Positions 1 through 6,586 of a DNA stretch of 7,235 nucleotides are shown here, one piece after another. The notes under the pieces were generated by a model. That model was not told where the DNA came from. It made no database searches and worked only from the letters and a program-made list of their open reading frames with translations. The stretch is from Armatimonadota bacterium. Lineage in GTDB: Bacteria; Armatimonadota; Fimbriimonadia; Fimbriimonadales; ATM1. The position numbers and the translations under genes are program-made. Numbering within the stretch: position 1 is the stretch's first letter; each line of letters starts with the position of its first letter. The stretch spans positions 1 through 7,235 of the forward strand of contig JACDEQ010000054.1 in NCBI GenBank assembly GCA_013816225.1. Direction: 5' to 3'.

Positions 1-470
1 GCCAAAGACAGCCCGTCGTAAAGGTTGGTCGTATTTCCCGGCACGATACGATTGATGTTCTCTTTAATAAGGTCTTTATTGATTACCTTTCTCGGCGGCA
101 TCAAAACGTCGACCACTTCTTCGAAAGTCACGATGCTGAGCACGTCTTCCGGTGACAAGAGATCCACTACATAGGCGCACGCCTTCTTCACGTAATCGAG
201 CGGCTCGCCCTCCATCGAGCCGGAGCGGTCGATCACGAGGCAAAGATTGAGAGGCGTCCGCGCCCCGCCGAACGCCCCGTCCACTCCCTTGAAATTGATG
301 AGGAACTGCTCGCGTGCCGGGCTATTAGCGAGCGCACACGGCCGTCCGGCAATCACCTCGACCTCGAGGCCCTTCGTCGGCATGCCCGGCATCGTTTGCG
401 TGCCGCTGGGGTCGCCGATCATCTGCGTGCGGTGCGGGTCGTTGGTAAGCTGCGTTTTGTTGGGGTCCAT
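1..470 (-). CDS. VWA-domain protein with N-terminal DPxxTQ repeats (partial, C-terminus outside window)
   Basis: I see the first 156 residues; the frame is open to the window edge. A von Willebrand factor A domain begins near residue 74: LNLCLVIDRSGSM carries the metal-ion-dependent adhesion site motif DxSxS (D81, S83, S85), and PGNTTNLYDGL near 144-154 supplies the usual MIDAS threonine. The later MIDAS aspartate lies beyond the window. Residues 2-28 are three tandem 9-residue units DPxxTQ, followed by a short beta-type stretch (36-62) that often precedes VWA domains in soluble bacterial proteins. No signal peptide or membrane segment is seen, so this part is probably cytoplasmic. The ATG lies 2 nt after the stop of the upstream FHA gene, and a GGAG overlapping that stop is spaced 5 nt from it, so the start is firm and translation is probably coupled. 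Inferred role: metal-dependent protein-protein interaction, with the Thr repeats as possible FHA ligands. Confidence 0.9.
   Translation of the reverse strand, partial: MDPNKTQLTNDPHRTQMIGDPSGTQTMPGMPTKGLEVEVIAGRPCALANSPAREQFLINFKGVDGAFGGARTPLNLCLVIDRSGSMEGEPLDYVKKACAYVVDLLSPEDVLSIVTFEEVVDVLMPPRKVINKDLIKENINRIVPGNTTNLYDGLSL
387..467 (-). repeat. Three tandem 9-residue DPxxTQ repeats in the VWA protein N-terminus
   Basis: Residues 2-28 of the VWA protein read as DPNKTQLTN, DPHRTQMIG and DPSGTQTMP, with D, P, T and Q at identical positions and an exact 27-nt period. Codons differ between copies (GAC CCC, GAC CCG, GAC CCC; ACG CAG, ACG CAG, ACG CAA), so the conservation is at protein level rather than from a recent DNA duplication. 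The segment looks disordered and threonine-rich, which suits a phosphorylated linear motif. That it binds FHA domains is inferred from the neighbouring genes. Confidence 0.85.
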
Positions 471-472
471 TC

Positions 473-1738
473 TTACTCCAGGCGGAAGGTCGTGCTCCCG
501 ATTGTGACGAAGTCGCCGGGGCGAAGCGCCATTTCTTGGACGCGCATTCCGTTGACAAGAGTTCCGTTCGTGCTCCCGAGATCTCGAACGAGCACGCCGC
601 TCGGGGAAGGCGTGAAGGACGCGTGCCGCCGACTGGCAGCCTGATCGAATGCCAGCGCCCCCTCCCTGCCCAGCACCAAGTCCGAGCGGAGTGGGAATTT
701 CTGGCCCGAAATCGGCCCGCTGGTCGCCACAAGCGAAAAGGTTTGCGCCGTCTGAACCTGTGGCAAGCCGGCGGCGACGGGCGCGAGAGGTTGCCGGTCG
801 CTGGCCACCGCAACAGTCGACGGACTCCTTAGAAGAAAGCGGAGACTGAAGGAGCCGATATTGATGGTATCCCCATGGTTCAACAGGGCCTCGGGAACGC
901 GAATCCCGTTGTGCCCGATCCCGAGGGCCGATCCGCCATCCACCAAGCGGTAGTTGCCGCCTCCGCGGACAATACATGCGTGCATCGGCATCACGTTTGG
1001 ATCGCCGAAGAGCGGCACGTGGGCGCTTTCGCTTCGTCCGATGAAAGTCTGCGGCGCGTCGACGATCCACTCTTTGCCTTCGTTCCTGCCGAGTTCCAGC
1101 CGCACCCACGCCTTTCGTCCAAGAATCTCAACGATTCCTATAAACAATCCTATGGCTGCGCCCATCGCTGCGCTCGCGATTGCTCTTGATACTAGGCCAA
1201 CTTCGCCCGTTAGTTGTCCGCTAGCTCTGAGCAGCGCCGGGCCGACGATCGAGCCTACCAAGTCGAAAACAAGACCGCCAACGGCTCCTCCGATCATGCC
1301 CCCGATCGCGCCCTGAATGCCGCGCCGCAAAGACCGCGAACCCAGGCCGTGCATGACTCCGAGGAGGCCGCCGAACGGTACGAAGACTAGCATCCTGGCG
1401 GGTACGACGAGGGGGTTCGCTCCTCGCTGCAGGTCGAAGATAGCCGGACCAAAGATCGCCGTGGCGAGTGTGCCGCCGAGCTGTAGCCCCACGTACCCAC
1501 CGAACCCACCGAGCAAAGCGCCTAGAAGCAGCCCTCTTAGGAAATGCGTTCGGCTGCCCTGGATCCAGCCCGAAATGGCGCCGATGGTTCCTCCTATGCA
1601 AGCTCCGACGATGAAGGAAAACACCATCTGCCAGCCTGCGAACGATTCGCCGAGGCCAGGTGCGAAGGGCTCGGTCACCGCCCAGCCGGCAAGCCCGGCC
1701 GCTCCCGCCGCGATCATCATGAAGAGGAGCTTCCCCAT
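473..1738 (-). CDS. Polytopic membrane protein with two C-terminal FHA domains (421 aa)
   Basis: The N-terminal half is glycine/alanine-rich with about six hydrophobic segments (roughly residues 3-21, 36-59, 68-97, 109-129, 141-168, 184-206), several built from GxxxG-type glycine-zipper patterns. Two FHA folds follow in a probably cytoplasmic tail. FHA-1 (about 212-303) keeps IGR (233-235) and H253 but has PMHA where SRxHA is expected, and lacks the STNGT loop. FHA-2 (about 334-421) is canonical: LGRE (356-359), ASRRHA (368-373) and DLGSTNGTLVNG (387-398). A roughly 30-residue Pro/Ala/Val-rich linker joins them. FHA domains bind phosphothreonine peptides; here the binding would occur at the inner membrane face. 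The ATG lies 2 nt after the stop of the preceding FHA gene, with AAGGG 5 nt upstream, and the stop is 2 nt before the VWA start. I do not recognise the membrane domain family. Transport or scaffolding are possible roles, neither shown. Confidence 0.9.
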   Translation of the reverse strand: MGKLLFMMIAAGAAGLAGWAVTEPFAPGLGESFAGWQMVFSFIVGACIGGTIGAISGWIQGSRTHFLRGLLLGALLGGFGGYVGLQLGGTLATAIFGPAIFDLQRGANPLVVPARMLVFVPFGGLLGVMHGLGSRSLRRGIQGAIGGMIGGAVGGLVFDLVGSIVGPALLRASGQLTGEVGLVSRAIASAAMGAAIGLFIGIVEILGRKAWVRLELGRNEGKEWIVDAPQTFIGRSESAHVPLFGDPNVMPMHACIVRGGGNYRLVDGGSALGIGHNGIRVPEALLNHGDTINIGSFSLRFLLRSPSTVAVASDRQPLAPVAAGLPQVQTAQTFSLVATSGPISGQKFPLRSDLVLGREGALAFDQAASRRHASFTPSPSGVLVRDLGSTNGTLVNGMRVQEMALRPGDFVTIGSTTFRLE

Positions 1739-1740
1739 GG

Positions 1741-2919
1741 CTACCCTTCGAAGCGGAACTTGACCGCCCCAAACTGCACAGTATCACCCGGGTAAAGTTC
1801 GGCTTCGGCCTCGATTCGCTGGCCGTTTACGAACGTTCCGTTTGCACTGCCGGCGTCTCTAATGAAAACTGCACCTTCGCGCCTCTCGATTTCGGCGTGC
1901 TTCCGGCTCACGGTCGGGTCGGCAACCTGAAGCTCCGCCTCGCGCCCGAGGACCGACATTCCGTCGGCAATCTCAATCGTGATATCGCCGACAAGCCTCG
2001 GCGACGTCGACAAGACGGCGGCCGGCGGGGAGCCGATCTTGCAAGCGCACGAGCCATCCTCCGCGAAGGCTTGTACGCAGTATTGGCAGTGCCCTTCGGG
2101 GACTATAGGAGCCGCTTCGAACGGCTCGGCCCCGGCCTCGTCGTCCGTTGGAGTTGCTCCAGGAATCTGAACACCCAACTTCTGCAAGCCGTCGGCTACG
2201 GTTCCCTCATTCGAGCGTACCGCCCTCAGGATAAAGTACAGGGCGCCCGCGCCGATCCCTAGCGCAATGAGCCAAGCAATCCCGGTGACGAAGGGCGAGC
2301 GTTCCGCCTCCGGCTTCGGCGCGGCCGCGACGTCCTTATCCACCGCGTCGCGAACCGTAATGGCGAACGTCTGCACGAGCTCGTCGCGCGTCACCGGCAT
2401 TCGAAACACCTGTGGCGGCGAAGCCTTGTCGGCTCCACCGGAAACGTACTTAACGACGAACTTCACATCCCCGAACGGCACCGCGAAAAAGGTTGCCGCC
2501 CCGTTTTCCACGGGCTGCGTCTGGCTGTAGTCACCCTTGCTCGCTAGCACGGTGCCTTTCTGGATCGGCTCACCCCTGGAGAAAGCCTCGATACGAACCT
2601 GGCCGATGCGCCACTCATCTTTTTCGACCACCCATGCTCCGTTCTCGATAAGGGCGACTTTCTTTGTAGCGACATTGCCGCTCTTGGGAATGTAGGCGAC
2701 GATCACGCCGGACTCGTTCTCCTTGGATATCGTTACGGCTACCTCCTCGGTGGTGAATGCCCTTCCCCCCGCAGGCATGGCCTTTGGCATTTCCGCCAGC
2801 ACCCATACCTCGCGCTCCATTTTTCCCTCGAATCGGACCTTGACATCCGCGCTAACAGCCGCGCCGAACACCAAAAGCAGCAACAAGAGGCTAAAGATCT
2901 TCGAGGTCTTCGATTTCAT
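1741..2919 (-). CDS. Type I membrane protein: signal peptide, exported domain, TM, Cys motif, cytoplasmic FHA (392 aa)
   Basis: From the chosen ATG the order is: basic n-region and hydrophobic core with likely cleavage after AVSA (residue 24); an exported, beta-rich domain of unknown family (about 25-205); one transmembrane helix (about 210-233) followed by an arginine; a cytoplasmic acidic/proline linker; a four-cysteine motif CxxC-x9-CxC (C278, C281, C291, C293) that looks zinc-binding; and a canonical FHA domain (about 305-392) with LGRE (324-327), VSRKHAEI (337-344) and DAGSANGTFVNG (355-366). This layout could couple an outside domain to phosphothreonine recognition inside the cell. The frame is open much further upstream, but that part lies inside the NAD(P)HX gene. 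The start at 2919 is preferred because GGAAGG sits 6 nt ahead; in-frame ATGs at 2925 and 2937 are possible but worse placed. The first 29 nt overlap the upstream gene. FHA assignment is strong; the exported domain is unrecognised. Confidence 0.88.
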   Translation of the reverse strand: MKSKTSKIFSLLLLLLVFGAAVSADVKVRFEGKMEREVWVLAEMPKAMPAGGRAFTTEEVAVTISKENESGVIVAYIPKSGNVATKKVALIENGAWVVEKDEWRIGQVRIEAFSRGEPIQKGTVLASKGDYSQTQPVENGAATFFAVPFGDVKFVVKYVSGGADKASPPQVFRMPVTRDELVQTFAITVRDAVDKDVAAAPKPEAERSPFVTGIAWLIALGIGAGALYFILRAVRSNEGTVADGLQKLGVQIPGATPTDDEAGAEPFEAAPIVPEGHCQYCVQAFAEDGSCACKIGSPPAAVLSTSPRLVGDITIEIADGMSVLGREAELQVADPTVSRKHAEIERREGAVFIRDAGSANGTFVNGQRIEAEAELYPGDTVQFGAVKFRFEG

Positions 2920-4495
2920 CTTCATCCTTCCATTCATCAGACTCGCCGAGCGTACGCCCGAGAAGCCCCGCTTCGATATTTGCCTTGGCACTCGGCAAAG
3001 TGTCGGCGACCTCGGTCGCCAAATACCCGACTTCGCCACCGATCTTTTCCACCAGGAGATCGGCCGCCGCGCCGTGCCAAAACGCAGCCAAAGCTGCAGC
3101 CGCCTGCGCCGGTATCCCACCCGCGAGAAGCGCGGCAACCACGCCCGTCAGAACGTCCCCGGTTCCCGCAGACGCAAGGCCGGGGTTGCCAGTCGGGTTT
3201 ATTGCGACATCGAAGTTCGGCGACACGATGACCGTGTAGGCACCTTTGAGCAGAACGGTCTGGCCGAACATTTCGGCGATCCTGCGCGCAGCGCCCACCC
3301 TGTCTCTGCGCACTGATACGACTTCCGTTTTGAGAAGCCGTGCGGCCTCGCCTTCGTGCGGCGTCATGATCGCCGGGCCGCGCGGTGCGACGTCGAGCTC
3401 CGATAGCCAGAACAGCGCGTCCGCATCCAAAACCCACTTCGATTCGATCTCGGTCCAAAGTTGGCGAAGCAACTCCCCAACAACCGGCGATCGGCCGAGG
3501 CCCGGTCCGATCGCAATGACATCACATTGGCTGGCGGCCTCCTTGATCATTCCGACCCCATCCGGGGAAACAAACCCTTCGGTCTGTCCAAGGCGAAGCA
3601 CAGGGCATTCAGCAAGGTGCGAGCGTACGCCTTCGATCACAAAGTCGGTGCCTGCGGCCATTACAAGACCTGCGCCCGCGCGCATCGCCCCACGGGCCGC
3701 GAGCGCAGCTGCACCGGGATAGCGATTGCTGCCTGCGATGGACAGAACCACGCCGGTGTTGTGCTTATGCGAGTCGAGCGTGCGCACCGGAAATGTGCCC
3801 GATGCCCACCAGTGGTCAAGTAAAAACGCGTTCCCGGCCTCCACGGCGAGTTCGTCTGGCAGGCCGATGTCCTCGACCTGCCACTCCCCGGCAGCAGTCA
3901 TGCCTTCGTTCTGGAACAGGAAGGGCTTGGGCAGGCCGAAAGATACGGTGAGGTTGGCGCTGACGTAGCTGCCTTTCGCCAAGCCGGTGTCGGCATCGAT
4001 GCCCGTGGGGACATCCGCGGCGACGATAAGGGCCATCGCGTTGTTCGTGGCTTCCACCAGCCGCAATATCTCTCCTCTCGGAGCGCCTTTAGCGCCTGTG
4101 CCGAGGATCGCGTCCACGATGATGTCGAAGTCGTCGATCCGGCCGAGTGCGCGGTCGTAGTTCTTGGTGCCCACCGTGAACAGGCGGACCTCACTCTCGA
4201 CCAGCCGACGGTATTGAATCAACGGGTCCCCGGCGAGCAACCCGGGTTCGGTCGCGAGGAGAGCTGTCACGTTATGGCCCTCCTGATCGAGAATCCGCGC
4301 GGCCGTGAGACCGTCACCGCCGTTGTTTCCGGGTCCGCAAAGGATCAGTATCTCGGTGTTTTCCAGCGACACGCGCGAGACCGCGTGCGCAAGCATAACC
4401 CCGGCCCGTTCCATCATGAAGAGGCTCTCGACTCCGAATTCGGAGCTTGCCTCGCGTTCGATCTCACGCATCTGCTCGGCTGTGACGATTCTCAC
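2891..4495 (-). CDS. nnr: Bifunctional NAD(P)H-hydrate epimerase / ADP-dependent NAD(P)H-hydrate dehydratase
   Basis: This is a metabolite-repair enzyme of the YjeF family. The N-terminal domain epimerises R- and S-NAD(P)HX, and the C-terminal ribokinase-like domain dehydrates S-NAD(P)HX back to NAD(P)H using ADP. N-terminal YjeF_N domain (about 1-225): GPGNNGGDG (54-62), VDAILGTG with catalytic-type D128 (127-134), and ADVPTGID (160-167). C-terminal domain (about 235-515): GSNRYPGAA (255-263), GPGLG (330-334), DADAL (357-361), TPHEGE (378-383), LKG (416-418) and ASAGTGDVLTG (441-451) with catalytic-type D447. The length (534 aa) is a little above the usual 490-510 because of an acidic tail (about 519-534). 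The start is GTG, overlapping the SprT-like stop as GTGA, with GGAG 8 nt upstream. The tail overlaps the next gene by 29 nt. The enzyme is cytosolic and both active sites look intact. Confidence 0.96.
   Translation of the reverse strand: MRIVTAEQMREIEREASSEFGVESLFMMERAGVMLAHAVSRVSLENTEILILCGPGNNGGDGLTAARILDQEGHNVTALLATEPGLLAGDPLIQYRRLVESEVRLFTVGTKNYDRALGRIDDFDIIVDAILGTGAKGAPRGEILRLVEATNNAMALIVAADVPTGIDADTGLAKGSYVSANLTVSFGLPKPFLFQNEGMTAAGEWQVEDIGLPDELAVEAGNAFLLDHWWASGTFPVRTLDSHKHNTGVVLSIAGSNRYPGAAALAARGAMRAGAGLVMAAGTDFVIEGVRSHLAECPVLRLGQTEGFVSPDGVGMIKEAASQCDVIAIGPGLGRSPVVGELLRQLWTEIESKWVLDADALFWLSELDVAPRGPAIMTPHEGEAARLLKTEVVSVRRDRVGAARRIAEMFGQTVLLKGAYTVIVSPNFDVAINPTGNPGLASAGTGDVLTGVVAALLAGGIPAQAAAALAAFWHGAAADLLVEKIGGEVGYLATEVADTLPSAKANIEAGLLGRTLGESDEWKDEDEIEDLEDL
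2926..2931 (-). promoter_or_regulatory. Ribosome binding site GGAAGG deciding the start of the type I FHA gene
   Basis: GGAAGG lies inside the last codons of the NAD(P)HX repair gene. It is 6 nt from the ATG at 2919, directly abuts the ATG at 2925, and is downstream of the ATG at 2937. The spacing favours 2919, which also gives the more typical signal peptide start (MKSKTSK). Confidence 0.6.
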
Positions 4496-5034
4496 GGGGT
4501 TCTCTCCATCCGGATTCTGCCGCCGCAGCCGATGTGCTTATAAAGGCGGCCTCCCTTCAGCGGGCGAGATCGCGGCAGCCGCACGCCGCAGGCCTCGCAG
4601 CGAACTGCGTACGGTTTGGGCATCGGTCGCCGCACGCAGTTGTAAGAATGGGTGACGCTCGCGGCAAGCCCCAATGCTTGCATCGCGGCGCGCCATTCCG
4701 GCCCGTGAGGACGAGCTTTGCGGCCGAACCGTTCGAAGACCACAAGGTGCGCGTACTCATGGAGCAATGTTTCCCGGGCACGCTCGGGCGTCGTCAAGAG
4801 ATTTGCGCTCAAGCAGATTGCAGATTCCCGCAAATACGCCCGCCCCGCCGTCACAGGATAGTTCCTCCACCTAACAACGACTTCGCGTTTCAACGGGAAA
4901 ATCGCCGCAGCTTCCGCAAGAGTGCTGTGGACGCACGCGTCAATGTCCACACCCGGTTCTTTATCGAACGGCAGGGCAGGCTGATGAACCTTCGCTCCAA
5001 CTAATCCCTTAAAAAACATCGGGCCCGCTTGCAT
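4492..5034 (-). CDS. SprT-like zinc metalloprotease-type protein with C-terminal zinc ribbon (up to 180 aa)
   Basis: The SprT-like fold is shown by the zincin motif HEYAH (92-96, ligands H92 and H96, catalytic E93) and the downstream third ligand in HGPEW (H110), the pattern shared with SprT and eukaryotic Spartan. A C-terminal zinc-ribbon-like set follows: C146-xx-C149 and, after a basic stretch, H167-xx-C170. No signal or membrane segment, so cytosolic. Relatives of the eukaryotic branch degrade DNA-protein crosslinks; bacterial members are mostly uncharacterised, so proteolysis here is inferred from the motif. The start is uncertain: the ATG at 5034 sits in the loop of the terminator hairpin behind the protease gene, and neither it nor the ATG at 5019 (MFFKG) has a clear Shine-Dalgarno. 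A GTG at 4950 (before DIDAC) would keep the whole fold. The stop overlaps the next gene start by 4 nt. Confidence 0.88.
   Translation of the reverse strand: MQAGPMFFKGLVGAKVHQPALPFDKEPGVDIDACVHSTLAEAAAIFPLKREVVVRWRNYPVTAGRAYLRESAICLSANLLTTPERARETLLHEYAHLVVFERFGRKARPHGPEWRAAMQALGLAASVTHSYNCVRRPMPKPYAVRCEACGVRLPRSRPLKGGRLYKHIGCGGRIRMERTP
4504..4507 (-). promoter_or_regulatory. Ribosome binding site GGAG for the NAD(P)HX repair gene (supports GTG start)
   Basis: GGAG lies within the end of the SprT-like gene, 8 nt ahead of the GTG at 4495. The GTGA overlap with the upstream TGA makes coupled reinitiation likely. The next in-frame ATG is codon 9, which would cut into the conserved N-terminus (xVTAEQMREIE), so GTG is the better start. 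Confidence 0.6.
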
Positions 5035-5052
5035 TATGCACTCGGGCCCAAA
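5011..5052 (-). terminator. Intrinsic terminator after the HtrA-like gene
   Basis: Reading the minus strand, GGGCCCG (5049-5043) pairs with CGGGCCC (5027-5021). Inside it, an AG/AG mismatch is followed by a TGCA/TGCA stem around a TAA loop, and a U-G and a U-A pair extend the base. A T6 tract (5016-5011) follows within 4 nt of the stem. It lies 14 nt after the TAA of the protease gene, the classic position. No T-run follows on the plus strand, so it works in the minus direction only. It overlaps the two upstream-most possible starts of the SprT-like gene and could be an attenuator rather than a full stop. Confidence 0.75.
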
Positions 5053-5065
5053 GATCAGGCGAACC

Positions 5066-6556
5066 TTACAATCGCAGCGGGACGCTCGACACCTTCTTGC
5101 GGTTGGGGCCGATCTCGGCGAACGTGATGTTCACCATGTCGCCGTGCTTGTAGTCGCCTATCGCTTCCTTCAACGATTCCGGAGAAGTGATCTTGACATC
5201 GCCGAGCTGGGTGATGATCGATCCAGCCACGACCCCCGCGTTCGCGGCAGGCGAATCCGGTTCGACGGAGACGACCACAACGCCTGGTCCACCCGAGAGG
5301 TTGGACATTTCCCGTGTGTTCAGGGCACGGACATTCACGCCGAGGCGAACCGGTCCGGAGATCGGCTCCCCATCGGGGCGAGGCAACTCTCGAGGAGCCT
5401 CGCGCGGAGGCATCGGTATTCCTGGGAAGTCCTCGAATCCTGGCGGCATCTCCTGCCGTCTGCGCTCGACTACCGGCACCTCGGGCCGCTTGCTGGGCGT
5501 GACGCTGAACGTCTTGGTAGCGCCGCCTCGTACCGCGCGAACCTCGATCGCCTTGCCCGGTGCGGTGAGGAGCATTGCCTCGCGGAGGTCCTGCTCGCCG
5601 GAAATCGCCTTCTTGGCGATCTCGATTACGATATCGCCCTCGTTCAGGCCTGCAACGTCTGCGGGAGACTTCGGCTCGACACGTCGAATGATCGCGCCTG
5701 ATTTGATACCGAGTTCCTCGACCTCGTAGCCCTTCAGGTCGGAAGGCTCGACCCCCAGGTAGGAGCGGCTGATCACGCCATCTTTAAGGAGTTGCTCGGC
5801 GATAATCTTTGCGGTATTCGAAGGGATCGCAAATCCGACGCCGTTGCTGTATCCGGTCATCGAGTTGATCGCGCTGTTGATGCCGATCACTTCCCCTTTG
5901 TAATTCAATAGCGGGCCGCCCGAGTTGCCCGGATTGATGGCCGCATCGGTCTGGATCATGTTGAAGTACCCGCGCACGCCACTCCGCAGTTCGTTGTCCG
6001 GGACGAGGTTTTGCCGGCCCAAAGCGCTTACGTGGCCGAACGAAACCGATTCCGCGAGGCCAAAAGGGGCGCCGATCGCTACCGCGATTTGCCCCGGCTT
6101 CACCGTGGAGCTATCCGCGAACCTCGCCGCAGGAAGGCCGGTCCGGTTAATTTTGATTAGGGCGATATCGTTGAGCGAGTCGTCCGCGTCGCGGATCACC
6201 GTGCCCTTCTCCTCGCGGCCGCTGTGCAGGATTACGCTCACATCTTTAGCGCCCGCAACGACGTGGGCGTTGGTCATGACGTAGCCGTCCGCGCGGAAAA
6301 TGATTCCGGAGCCTTCACCCCGGCCGGTTCTTATGAGCACGACGGACGGCGCCACCTGCCCGACAAGGTTGGTGCTCGCGGCGTCTAGAGTCGCCAGCGC
6401 ACTCAATTCCTTTCCGCCCATGGCGGACAGCTCCGTGTCGGCGAGAGCGGAGCGCTGAGTGTTGAGGAACACCACGGTTCCCGCAGTCCCCACCGCCGCG
6501 CCAGCAATCAGCGCCCAACCGAATTGCGATTTGAGCAGTTTTCCGAATACATTCAT
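5066..6556 (-). CDS. Membrane-anchored HtrA/DegP-family serine protease with two PDZ domains (496 aa)
   Basis: The protein has a short cytoplasmic start, one N-terminal hydrophobic segment (about 11-32) acting as membrane anchor or uncleaved signal, and a trypsin-like domain (about 60-258). The catalytic triad is visible: H98 in TNAHVV, D130 in NDIALIKI, and S212 in GNSGGPLL, with QTDAAINPG just ahead. PDZ1 spans about 264-355 (SYLGVE start, SPADVAGLNEGD at 297-308). A Pro/Glu/Arg-rich linker follows (about 356-402), then PDZ2 (about 403-496; LGVNVR, SPAANAGVVAGS at 435-446). HtrA proteases degrade or refold damaged proteins outside the cytoplasmic membrane. The size and two PDZ domains match DegP/MucD-like members. 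ATG at 6556 has GAGGTGA 9 nt upstream. The gene follows a possible RseB/MucB-like gene after only 30 nt, with no promoter evident between them, so it is probably co-transcribed and stress-controlled. An intrinsic terminator follows. Confidence 0.96.
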   Translation of the reverse strand: MNVFGKLLKSQFGWALIAGAAVGTAGTVVFLNTQRSALADTELSAMGGKELSALATLDAASTNLVGQVAPSVVLIRTGRGEGSGIIFRADGYVMTNAHVVAGAKDVSVILHSGREEKGTVIRDADDSLNDIALIKINRTGLPAARFADSSTVKPGQIAVAIGAPFGLAESVSFGHVSALGRQNLVPDNELRSGVRGYFNMIQTDAAINPGNSGGPLLNYKGEVIGINSAINSMTGYSNGVGFAIPSNTAKIIAEQLLKDGVISRSYLGVEPSDLKGYEVEELGIKSGAIIRRVEPKSPADVAGLNEGDIVIEIAKKAISGEQDLREAMLLTAPGKAIEVRAVRGGATKTFSVTPSKRPEVPVVERRRQEMPPGFEDFPGIPMPPREAPRELPRPDGEPISGPVRLGVNVRALNTREMSNLSGGPGVVVVSVEPDSPAANAGVVAGSIITQLGDVKITSPESLKEAIGDYKHGDMVNITFAEIGPNRKKVSSVPLRL

Positions 6557-6565
6557 CCTAATTGT

Positions 6566-6572
6566 TCACCTC
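6566..6572 (-). promoter_or_regulatory. Ribosome binding site GAGGTGA for the HtrA-like gene
   Basis: GAGGTGA lies 9 nt before the ATG at 6556, within the 30-nt spacer between the two genes of the upper block. It is the strongest Shine-Dalgarno in the window and fixes this start. I see no -35/-10 pair in the spacer. Confidence 0.6.
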
Positions 6573-6586
6573 GATTTGTGTTTAGC

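Noticed and set aside
325..813. 162-codon minus-strand frame crossing the FHA-2 and VWA junction
   Set aside because: Out of frame with both the canonical FHA-2 domain and the VWA repeat; composition is shadow-like.
2920..3138. N-terminal extension of the type I FHA protein to 465 aa
   Set aside because: The extra 73 residues lie inside the conserved NAD(P)HX dehydratase domain, are Arg-rich, and would bury the clear signal peptide.
2723..3316. 197-codon plus-strand open frame
   Set aside because: Antisense to the end of the NAD(P)HX gene and the start of the type I FHA gene, both well supported; no recognisable motifs.
5032..5037. CATAAT as a -10 box for the SprT-like run
   Set aside because: It is part of the terminator hairpin and has no matching -35 element at 16-18 nt; the resemblance is likely chance.
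5036..5701. 221-codon plus-strand open frame
   Set aside because: It lies wholly antisense to the conserved HtrA gene, has no Shine-Dalgarno, and its arginine-rich composition is typical of a GC-rich antisense frame.
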